From Streptomyces sp. ITFR-21 (GTDB lineage Bacteria > Actinomycetota > Actinomycetes > Streptomycetales > Streptomycetaceae): a stretch of DNA of 64,000 bases. This document shows positions 46,902-56,845 of the stretch, piece by piece. Each line of letters opens with the position of its first letter. Position 1 is the first letter of the stretch. Below the pieces are notes generated by a model. That model made no database searches. It had not been told where the DNA came from and was given only the letters and a program-made list of their open reading frames with translations. The stretch spans positions 5,143,001 through 5,207,000 of the forward strand of contig NZ_CP134605.1 of the NCBI RefSeq assembly GCF_031844685.1, written 5' to 3'. Position numbers and translations under genes: made by a program.

Positions 46902-48871
46902 CGTCCGCGGCAGCACCCACCGCCACCGGGCCGGAGGGTCCACGAGGCCCGCAGGGGCCACCGGAGCCGCAACGGCAGGGACCACAGGGGTCACAGGGCC
47001 CAGAGAGCCCAGAGGGGCCACAGGGGCCGCGGCGGGGCCCGCGGGAGCGCGCGGAGCCGGCGGACGCCGCCGGGCAACCCGCCGACGCCTTCGACCGCGA
47101 CATCCTGCCCGCCCCCGGGAACGCCCAGCGCGCCCTGCTGCGTTCACTGCTGCACGCGCACACCCGGCGGGTCTGGCTCGCCGCCGTCCTGCTGCTCGTC
47201 CAGCAGGCCGCCGTCCAGGCCGGGCCGCTGCTGGTCGCGTACGCCATCGACCACGCCATCCCGCAGGTCCGCGACGGCCGGCACGGCGCACTGGCCGCGG
47301 TCGCGGCCGGCTACCTCGGCTGCGGGCTGCTGTCCGGGGCGCTGCAGCGCTGGTTCATCCGGGTGGCCGCGGTCATCAGCCAGGACGTGCTGATCGACCT
47401 GCGCGGCCGGATCTTCCGGCACGCCCAGTCGCTCAGCCTGGACTTCCACGAGCGCTATACCTCGGGGCGGCTGATCGCCCGTGCCACCTCCGACGTGGAG
47501 TCCATCCGCGAACTGCTCACCGAGGGCCTGGAGGAGCTGATCGGGGTGGTGCTGTCCGCGCTCTACATCACCGTGCTGCTGCTGTTCCTGGACTGGCGGC
47601 TGGGTCTGGCCACCCTGGTCAGCTACGGTCCGCTGTACGTCGCCATCCGGGCCTTCCAGCGCCGCTCGATGATCGCCTACCGGAAGCGGTCCACGGCCAT
47701 CGCGGCGGTCATCGTGAAGTTCACCGAGACGATGAACGGCATCCGCCCGGTGAAGGCGTTCCGCCGCGAGGAGCCCAACGACGCGGCCTTCCGGGTGCTG
47801 AACCGGCGGCACGAGCTGGCCAACGGCGACGCGATCCTGGAGATGGCGCGGTATGTCATGGGGTCCCGGCTGATCGCCAACGTCACCATCGCCGGGATCG
47901 TGCTGTGGGGCGCCTACCGGGTGGCCGGCGGCGGCATGGCGCTGGGCGTGCTGGCCGCGTTCGTGCTGTACCTGCGCCGGCTCTACGACCCGATCGACCG
48001 GCTCGGCATGTTCCTCAACTCCTACCAGTCGGCCGCCGCGTCGCTGGAGAAGATCGCCGGGCTGCTCGCGCAGGCGCCGGCCGTGCCGGATCCGGAGCAG
48101 CCGGTGCCGCTGCCCGAGCGCGCCGCAGGGGAGCCCGGCCGGGAGGTCGTCTTCGACGCGGTGCGGTTCGCCTACCGGACCGGCGGCGAGGTGCTGCCCG
48201 CCTTCGACCTGCGTCTGCCCGCCGGGCAGACCGTCGCGGTCGTCGGCGCGACCGGTGCCGGCAAGTCGACGCTGGTCAAGCTGCTGGCCCGGTTCTACGA
48301 CCCCACGGACGGCCGGGTGCTGCTCGACGGGGTCTCGCTGCGCGACCTGGCGCGGACCGACCTGAGGCGCGGGGTCGTCATGGTCACCCAGGAGGCGTTC
48401 CTCTTCTCCGGCACGGTCGCCGACAACATCACCATCGGCAAGCCCGACGCCACCCGCGAGGAGGTCGAGGCGGCGGCCAAGGCCATCGGCGCCCATGCGT
48501 TCATCGCCGCCCTGCCCGACGGCTACGACACCGACGTCCGCAAGCGCGGCGGCCGGATCTCCGCCGGGCAGCGCCAACTCGTCGCCTTCGCACGGGCGCT
48601 GCTGGCGGACCCGGCGGTGCTGGTCCTGGACGAGGCCACCTCCTCGCTGGACGTGCCGGGGGAGCGGGCCGTGCAGTCCGCGATGCGGACCGTCCTCAGG
48701 GGCCGTACCGCGGTGATCGTCGCGCACCGGCTGTCCACCGTCGAGATCGCCGACCGGGTGCTGGTGATGCGGGACGGCCGGATCGTGGAGGACGGCACAC
48801 CGGAACGGCTCATCGACGACAACGGGCACTTCGCGGGGCTGCACCAGGCGTGGCGGGACAGCCTGGTCTGA
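46898..48871 (+). CDS. ABC exporter half-transporter, catalytic subunit
   Basis: A 657-residue exporter half beginning with about 45 residues of collagen-like Gly-x-y sequence (TGPEGPRGPQGPPEPQ, QGPQGSQGPESPEGPQGP) before the six-helix domain. The ATPase has GATGAGKSTLV, a normal Walker B with Glu (VLVLDEATSSLD) and IVAHRLSTV, but its signature reads ISAGQRQLV instead of LSGGQ. This degenerate signature completes the non-hydrolysing site with the partner's Asp, as in TM287/288-type heterodimers. The N-terminal extension is odd for the family and may be cytoplasmic linker sequence. Confidence 0.93.
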   Translation: MTSAAAPTATGPEGPRGPQGPPEPQRQGPQGSQGPESPEGPQGPRRGPRERAEPADAAGQPADAFDRDILPAPGNAQRALLRSLLHAHTRRVWLAAVLLLVQQAAVQAGPLLVAYAIDHAIPQVRDGRHGALAAVAAGYLGCGLLSGALQRWFIRVAAVISQDVLIDLRGRIFRHAQSLSLDFHERYTSGRLIARATSDVESIRELLTEGLEELIGVVLSALYITVLLLFLDWRLGLATLVSYGPLYVAIRAFQRRSMIAYRKRSTAIAAVIVKFTETMNGIRPVKAFRREEPNDAAFRVLNRRHELANGDAILEMARYVMGSRLIANVTIAGIVLWGAYRVAGGGMALGVLAAFVLYLRRLYDPIDRLGMFLNSYQSAAASLEKIAGLLAQAPAVPDPEQPVPLPERAAGEPGREVVFDAVRFAYRTGGEVLPAFDLRLPAGQTVAVVGATGAGKSTLVKLLARFYDPTDGRVLLDGVSLRDLARTDLRRGVVMVTQEAFLFSGTVADNITIGKPDATREEVEAAAKAIGAHAFIAALPDGYDTDVRKRGGRISAGQRQLVAFARALLADPAVLVLDEATSSLDVPGERAVQSAMRTVLRGRTAVIVAHRLSTVEIADRVLVMRDGRIVEDGTPERLIDDNGHFAGLHQAWRDSLV

Positions 48872-48925
48872 GGCGGACCCGCAGCCGGCGGTCCGCCCCG
48901 AGCGGCCGGGTGCCTCACCCGGCCG
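48872..48925. terminator. double hairpin between convergent ABC and MFS genes
   Basis: GGCGGACC/GGTCCGCC (48872-48897) is followed by the ten-base stem CGGCCGGGTG/CACCCGGCCG with a three-base loop (48903-48925). The second stem overlaps the MFS stop codon. Confidence 0.8.
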
Positions 48926-50246
48926 GGAGGCCGCCGGCCGGCTCGGGGCGCTCCGCGGGCGCCGGGTGCGCCGGGACGGGCACCCGGCGCAGATCACGTA
49001 CCGCGGGGACCGCCAGCAGCGCGGCGGCCACCGCCACGGCCACCACGCCGCCCGTCCGCAGCACGCGGTCCGCCCCGAAGGCGGCGGCGGCCGGCCCGGC
49101 CAGCGCCTGGCCGACCGGGACCATGGCCACCGAGCCGGCCACTTCATAGGCGTGAATACGGTTCAGGATGTCGTTCGGTACCTGGGTCTGCACACTGGTC
49201 GCCCAGTTGACCCCCCAGTACGCCGTGCCCGCCCCGGCCACGAACACGCAGCCGCAGAGCGCGGCCATCGGCAGGTCGAGGCCGACCGAGGCCGGCATCA
49301 GCGCGGTGGCGAACAGGGCGAGCGACCCGGCCCGCAGCGGGTGGGCGGCCCGGACCCGCAGCGCCAGCAGCGCGCCCACCGCGGTGCCGCCGCCGAGCGC
49401 GGAGTTCACCAGGCCGTACGCGCCCGCGCCGTGCTCGGGGATGATCCGGCCGGCGGCCAGCGGGGTGTAGGGGCCGATCACGCACACCATGAAGGCCATC
49501 CACACCACGATCACCGACCACATCCAGGTACGGGCGGTGAACTCCCGCCAGCCCTCGGCCAGATCGGCCCGGAAGGAGGCCGCGGCGGCGGCGCGCGGCG
49601 GCGGCGGGGCGAGCCGCAGCAGGATCAGGCACACCGCGCTGGTCAGATACGTGGACGCGTGGACGGCGAACACCACGCCGGGGGAGGCGACGCCGACCAG
49701 CACGCCGGCGAACGCCGGTCCGGCCAGGCCCGCCACCGACTCCGCGGTCCGCGTCACCGCGTTGGCGCCCTGCACGTCGGCGGCGACCCGCACGACCGTA
49801 CTGGCCACGCCCGGCTGGAACATGGCGGCGGCGGTGCCGTTGACGGCGGCGATCACCAGCACCTCCCACAGCCGCACCCGGTGGGTGAGGAAGAGGAAGG
49901 CGGCGGTCGACTGGGTGCAGACCCGGATCAGGTCGGCGCCGATCATCTGGGCGCGGACGTCGAAGCGGTCCGCGAACACCCCGCCGAAGATCACCAGTCC
50001 GGCGAAGCAGGCGGTGGAGGCGGCCATCACCAGACCGATGTCGCCGGCCGAGTAGCCGTACGACAGCAGGCCCGCGGAGAGCGCGACCGGCAGCATGGTG
50101 TCGCCGAGCATCGCCACCGTGCGGGCGGTGAAGTAGCGGCGGAAGTCGGCGGACCACAGCCGGTCGGCCGGCGCGGGGCCCGGCCCCGGCGCGACCTCGG
50201 CGCCGGGATCGGCCCGGCGGTCGGAGCGGGGCGCTGAAGAGGTCAC
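48915..50246 (-). CDS. MFS transporter (MFS_3/enterobactin exporter-like)
   Basis: A 443-residue transporter with about twelve helices, beginning with a 30-residue hydrophilic lead and then LWSADFRRYFTARTVAMLGD. GGVFADRFDVRAQMIGADLI is the loop 2-3 motif and GVASTVVRVAADVQGANAV is typical of the MFS_3 group. The GTG start is accepted although its ribosome-binding site is modest. Substrate is unknown; convergent with the ABC exporter. Confidence 0.88.
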   Translation of the reverse strand: MTSSAPRSDRRADPGAEVAPGPGPAPADRLWSADFRRYFTARTVAMLGDTMLPVALSAGLLSYGYSAGDIGLVMAASTACFAGLVIFGGVFADRFDVRAQMIGADLIRVCTQSTAAFLFLTHRVRLWEVLVIAAVNGTAAAMFQPGVASTVVRVAADVQGANAVTRTAESVAGLAGPAFAGVLVGVASPGVVFAVHASTYLTSAVCLILLRLAPPPPRAAAAASFRADLAEGWREFTARTWMWSVIVVWMAFMVCVIGPYTPLAAGRIIPEHGAGAYGLVNSALGGGTAVGALLALRVRAAHPLRAGSLALFATALMPASVGLDLPMAALCGCVFVAGAGTAYWGVNWATSVQTQVPNDILNRIHAYEVAGSVAMVPVGQALAGPAAAAFGADRVLRTGGVVAVAVAAALLAVPAVRDLRRVPVPAHPAPAERPEPAGGLPAG

Positions 50247-50532
50247 CGGACCAGAATGGACTGGACCACTCGGCGCAGTCCAGCGGGGGTCCAGGGCCGC
50301 CCGCCGACGGCCCCGGGGCGCCGCCGGGGCCGGCCGGACCGATCCGCCGGCCCGCCCCGGCCAGCGGGGCGGGCGCCGCGGCGAGCAGGCCGGGCGGGCC
50401 GGGACCGGCGCGGCGGGCCGCCCCCCGTAAAGGCCCTCATACGGTGTGCCGGGCCGTGCCCCGTGCCCCCGGATCCCGGCGGCCCCGTGCCCCCGGATCC
50501 CGGTGCCCCCGGGCCGCGGTCCGCCGCGGGCC

Positions 50533-52830
<2,298 letters not shown>

Positions 52831-52996
52831 GTGTTTCCTCCCACGGCTCGGACACGGTCGTGCGCCCGCGTGAACGTCCCGTGCCCCGCGGCGGCCGTGT
52901 CCCCGCAGTCATCCTTCCCGTCCGGGGGCCGGGTGTCACCCGCGAGCCCGGTCGGAGCTGCGCGTTTCCCCGGCGGGCGGCCGTCGTTGTCGGTGT

Positions 52997-54019
52997 GTGA
53001 CGACAGCGGTGAGGTGCGGGACGGCAGGAGCGGCGGGGCGGCCACGCGGAGGCGTCGGGCGGTGGATCGCGGGAGCCCTGGCCGCGGCGGCGCTGCTCGC
53101 CGGGTGCGCGGCGGGCGGCGCGGGCCGCGAGAACAAGGACAGCCCGGCGGCGCCCCCCAGCACGGCGCCCGGGGACACGTTCATCGGGTTCTTCAGCCCC
53201 GAGGAGGGCGCCACCGTCGGCACCGGGATGATCGTCTCGCTGCGCTTCAACCGGACCATCACCGACCGGGCCGCCGTCGAGCGCCACATCACCGTCACCG
53301 CAGACCCGGCCGTGCCGGTGGCGGGCCACTGGTTCGGCGCGCGCCGCCTGGACCTGCGCCCGGCCGGCTACTGGCGGTCCGGCAGCCGCGTCACCCTCCA
53401 CCTGCGGCTGCGCGGCGTGCGCGGCGCCCCCGGCACGTACGGCAGCCAGTCCAAGGACGTCGCCTTCACCGTCGGCCGCGACCAGCGCAGCACCGTGGAC
53501 GCCGCCGCGCACGTGATGACCGTCGAACGCGGCGGCCGGGTGCTGCGCGTCCTGCCGGTCACCGCGGGCAGCCCGCGGCACACCACGTACAACGGGATCA
53601 TGGTGATCGCCGAGAAGTACGTCACCACCCGGATGAACGGCCGCACGGTCGGTTTCGGCGGCGAGTACGACATCCCCGACGTGCCGCACGCGATGCGGCT
53701 GACCGGTTCGGGGACGTTCGTGCACGGCAACTACTGGTCCCCGCCGGACGTCTTCGGCACCGCCAACGTCAGCCACGGGTGCGTCGGGCTGCGGGACGTC
53801 AGGGCGCCCGGGGACGCCGCCGCGGGGGAGTGGCCTAACGCGCAGCAGACGCCGGCCGGCTGGTTCTTCGCGCAGTCCCTCGTCGGTGACCAGGTCCGGG
53901 TGGTCCACTCCGACGACCGCACGGTCGCGCCCGACAACGGGATGGGCGGCTGGAACCTGGACTGGGCCGCGTGGCGCTCGGGGTCGGCGCTGGGCCGGCC
54001 GCACCCGGTGGCGCGCTGA
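52997..54019 (+). CDS. L,D-transpeptidase lipoprotein (short paralogue)
   Basis: A 340-residue exported enzyme forming 3-3 peptidoglycan cross-links. A lipobox (LLAGC) ends the signal peptide near residue 37. One Ig-like domain (residues 55-155) is followed by the YkuD catalytic domain: FVHGNYWSPPDVFGTANVSH and SHGCVGLRD carry the catalytic His and Cys. It lacks the first Ig-like domain present in the next gene. The GTG at 52997 has a weak ribosome-binding site and the true start may differ by a few codons. Likely a tandem duplicate of its neighbour. Confidence 0.92.
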   Translation: MTTAVRCGTAGAAGRPRGGVGRWIAGALAAAALLAGCAAGGAGRENKDSPAAPPSTAPGDTFIGFFSPEEGATVGTGMIVSLRFNRTITDRAAVERHITVTADPAVPVAGHWFGARRLDLRPAGYWRSGSRVTLHLRLRGVRGAPGTYGSQSKDVAFTVGRDQRSTVDAAAHVMTVERGGRVLRVLPVTAGSPRHTTYNGIMVIAEKYVTTRMNGRTVGFGGEYDIPDVPHAMRLTGSGTFVHGNYWSPPDVFGTANVSHGCVGLRDVRAPGDAAAGEWPNAQQTPAGWFFAQSLVGDQVRVVHSDDRTVAPDNGMGGWNLDWAAWRSGSALGRPHPVAR

Positions 54020-54158
54020 CCTGGACGGCCGACCGGCTCCGCCGCCGAGCAACTGGGACGGAACGGTGACAATACGCGGTCCCGGACGGGGTTGTCCGTG
54101 TGGTTACCTTTCGCTGGCGGGGAGTTTCGGTGTTGCGCGCGCTAGGGGAGTCGAGAAC

Positions 54159-55400
54159 GTGAAGGCGATAGGTGTGGCGCCGGGTGCCAGGAAGAGCCTG
54201 GCGGCGCTGGCGCTCGGTGCGGTGATGCTGCTGGCGACCGCCTGCGATCCCAGCAGCGCGGACAAGGCGAGTCCCGGCGGGGACGACGGGAAGCCGGCCG
54301 GCGGGACGACCGCTACGACGGACACCAAGGTGTCGACCGCGGTCGTGTCGATCTTTCCCGAGGACGGCGCCGGCGACGTGGCCACCACCGGGGTGCTGAA
54401 GGTCCAGGCGTCCGGCGGCAAGCTGTCGTCCGTCGTGGTCAAGGACGACAAGGGCACCGCGGTGCCCGGCGCGATATCCGCCGACGGCCTCGGCTGGACG
54501 CCCAGCGACCACCTGGACACCTCCACCGAGTACACGGTGGACGCGGTCGCCAAGGACGCCTCGGGGCGCGAGTCCGACAAGCACTCCTCGTTCACCACGG
54601 TCGTGCCCAAGGACAGCTTCGTCGGGTTCTTCACCCCCGAGGACGGCTCCACGGTGGGCGTCGGCATGGAGGTCTACCTCCACTTCAACCGGCCGATCAC
54701 CAACAAGAAGGCCGTCGAGAAGGGTTTGACCGTCACCGCCTCGCCGGCCGTCGCGGTCGCCGCGAAGTGGAACGGCGACCAGGACGTCTACATCCGCCCG
54801 CAGGACTACTGGGCGGCCGGCACCAAGGTCACCCTCGCCCTGAACCTGAACGGCGTAGAAGGCGCCCCCGGCGTCTACGGCAAGCAGCACAAGGACGTCC
54901 ACTTCACCGTCGGCCGCCGCCAGGTCAGCATCGTGGACTCGGCCAAGCACACGATGACGGTGTTCAAGGACAACCAGGCGATCAAGACCATCCCGATCTC
55001 CTCGGGCGCGCCGGACCACACCACGTACAACGGCAAGATGGTGATCTCCGAGAAGTACGTGAAGACCCGGATGAACGGTGACACGGTCGGCTTCGGCGGG
55101 GAGTACGACATCCCGGACGTGCCGCACGCGATGCGGCTGACCAACTCCGGCACCTTCATCCACGGCAACTACTGGGCGGCGCCCTCGGTGTTCGGCAACA
55201 GCAACACCAGCCACGGCTGCGTCGGCCTGCACGACGTGCGCGGCGCGGGCGATCCGGACACCCCGGCCGCCTGGTTCTTCAACCACTCGCTGCTCGGCGA
55301 CGTGGTGCAGGTGATCAACTCCAAGGACCGTACCGTCCAGTGGTACAACGGCCTCAACGGCTGGAACCTCAGCTGGGCCGATTGGACCTCCGCCGTCTGA
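54159..55400 (+). CDS. L,D-transpeptidase lipoprotein (two Ig-like domains)
   Basis: A 413-residue lipoprotein (lipobox LLATAC) with two Ig-like domains (about residues 55-145 and 150-250), as in LdtMt2, and a YkuD domain with FIHGNYWAAPSVFGNSNTSH and SHGCVGLHD (catalytic Cys). The conserved block YVKTRMNGDTVGFGGEYDIP is nearly identical to the upstream paralogue. GTG 54159 is supported by GGGGAG nine bases upstream. It resides outside the membrane and cross-links the cell wall. Confidence 0.94.
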   Translation: MKAIGVAPGARKSLAALALGAVMLLATACDPSSADKASPGGDDGKPAGGTTATTDTKVSTAVVSIFPEDGAGDVATTGVLKVQASGGKLSSVVVKDDKGTAVPGAISADGLGWTPSDHLDTSTEYTVDAVAKDASGRESDKHSSFTTVVPKDSFVGFFTPEDGSTVGVGMEVYLHFNRPITNKKAVEKGLTVTASPAVAVAAKWNGDQDVYIRPQDYWAAGTKVTLALNLNGVEGAPGVYGKQHKDVHFTVGRRQVSIVDSAKHTMTVFKDNQAIKTIPISSGAPDHTTYNGKMVISEKYVKTRMNGDTVGFGGEYDIPDVPHAMRLTNSGTFIHGNYWAAPSVFGNSNTSHGCVGLHDVRGAGDPDTPAAWFFNHSLLGDVVQVINSKDRTVQWYNGLNGWNLSWADWTSAV

Positions 55401-55407
55401 CACGGCA

Positions 55408-55437
55408 TCCGCCGCCTGCCCGCGGGCAGGCGGCGGA
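55408..55437 (+). terminator. perfect 15-bp-arm palindrome terminator
   Basis: The arms TCCGCCGCCTGCCCG and CGGGCAGGCGGCGGA meet without a spacer, eight bases after the L,D-transpeptidase stop. Confidence 0.85.
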
Positions 55438-55585
55438 CGTGTGTCCGGACGGCCTGGGAGCGGCCGGGCCGGACCGGCGGCGCCGCGGCGGCCCGAGTGG
55501 GCAGGACGGACGGAACGGGCCATTCGGTACGGCCAATTCCGGCGGTTACCCTACGCAGCCGGTTCGTTGCGGCCATCATGAACAC

Positions 55586-56080
55586 ATGCCGGGACGGGGT
55601 GGAGTGGAACAGCCGCAGCGAGCCGAGGCCGCGGCGGCGGTACCGGCGGCCCGCACCGAGGCGGTGGCCGCCGGCGCGCTCGCCCCGCTCGCCGACCCCT
55701 CGGGCGGCGAGGTCCACCTGCTGACCTCGCGCCCGGAATCGGCGGCCACCGCCCGGCGGCTGTCGCTGACGCTGATCCGGCGCTGGGGCCTGCCGCACCT
55801 GGCCGACACCGTGGAGCTGCTGGTCTCGGAGCTGGTGGGCAACGCGGTACGGCACACCGGGGCCCGGACCTTCGGCCTGCGGATGGACTACAAACGCGGC
55901 TGGGTCAGGGTCGAGGTGTGGGACCCCTCACGGGCGTTGCCGTGCAGGATGCCGGTGCGCGAGATGGACACCAGTGGCCGCGGGCTCTTCCTGGTCGGCG
56001 AGCTCTCCGACCGCTGGGGCGTCGACCTCCTGGCCCGCGGCAAGACGACCTGGTTCGAGCTGCGGGCCGCGGAGCGGTAG
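55586..56080 (+). CDS. RsbW-like ATP-binding protein (anti-sigma type)
   Basis: A 164-residue GHKL-fold (HATPase_c_2) protein. The N box is LLVSELVGNAVRHTGARTF, and the lid and G region is EMDTSGRGLFLVGELSDRW. It lacks a phospho-accepting His domain, so it is an anti-sigma-like serine kinase of the large Streptomyces family rather than a sensor kinase. The ATG at 55586 is preferred; a GTG at 55601 is possible. It is monocistronic with its own terminator. Its target is not identifiable. Confidence 0.88.
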   Translation: MPGRGGVEQPQRAEAAAAVPAARTEAVAAGALAPLADPSGGEVHLLTSRPESAATARRLSLTLIRRWGLPHLADTVELLVSELVGNAVRHTGARTFGLRMDYKRGWVRVEVWDPSRALPCRMPVREMDTSGRGLFLVGELSDRWGVDLLARGKTTWFELRAAER

Positions 56081-56108
56081 GAGCGCTCCGGAACCGCCTG
56101 CGGACGCG

Positions 56109-56156
56109 GAAGAGGCCCTCCGCGTCGGGGGGGGGTGACAGCGGAAGGGCCTCTTC
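56109..56156 (+). terminator. terminator after the RsbW-like gene
   Basis: GAAGAGGCCCTCCGC pairs with GCGGAAGGGCCTCTTC (one bulged base) across a 17-base loop containing eight or more consecutive G. Confidence 0.75.
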
Positions 56157-56765
56157 GGACCGCCGCCGGCAGGGGGTGTGCCGCGGCGTCTGCGGAACGG
56201 CCGAGCCCGGGTCGAGCGGCCGTTGACACCGACTGTCGCACGCCGGGCCGCCGGGTGCAAATTCGCTTAGCGGGAACATAGGTGCGAAACGGACAAAAGA
56301 CTGAGAAAAGCAAGGGTGATGTGTGCCACCACCTTGTAAATAGCGGCTGAATACTCCCATGAACCTCTCATGTGGTGGAAGATCCGGGCCACCGCCAGGT
56401 GCTGCACCAGCTCGGCGACTACGGCGGACACCGGGCCATGGTGTCCGGCAGCGGTACGGTCGGCACCTCCGTCGCGCGCCAAGGCGTCCCACGGGCGGGC
56501 CCAGCCAAGCGGCAGCGTGTCGATCGGCGGCGTCGGCATGTCGGCACGGGCGTGGCCGGAAGGCCGCCGCTCCCGGAGGGGGGTCGCCGCGGGGGCGCGG
56601 GCGGTGCGGCCGGTGGTGGGTGGGCCGTCCTCCGCCGCTCGGTCCGCGGAGGCGCCCGGTAGCGGACCGCGAGCGGTCGGCGGCTCCGGCCTGGCTTGGT
56701 CGGCGCGCGCGGCCGGGCGGCGGCCTGGCGCGGGGGCAGCGGGTGGCGGTGGGTGGCGGTGGGGA
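56157..56765. other. intergenic stretch without a supported gene
   Basis: About 600 bp. Positions 56260-56390 are AT-rich and look like promoter DNA, perhaps for an unrecognised minus- or plus-strand transcript. A 90-codon minus frame (56539 to 56267) lacks a ribosome-binding site. GGGTGGCGGT repeats occur at 56740-56762. Confidence 0.45.
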
Positions 56766-56805
56766 AGGCGGGGCGGATCTCCGGGAAGGGAGATCCGCCC
56801 CGCCT
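56766..56805 (-). terminator. 17-bp stem terminator for the endonuclease gene
   Basis: AGGCGGGGCGGATCTCC and GGAGATCCGCCCCGCCT form a perfect stem with a six-base loop, 40 bases beyond the stop of the minus-strand nuclease gene. Confidence 0.9.
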
Positions 56806-56845
56806 GGGGGCGGGCGGACTCGCGGCCGGGTGGCGCGGGTCGGGG

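Noticed and set aside
56267..56539. A 90-codon minus-strand frame with a hydrophobic C-terminus
   Set aside because: No ribosome-binding site, no recognisable family and it runs through probable promoter DNA; noted only in the intergenic entry.
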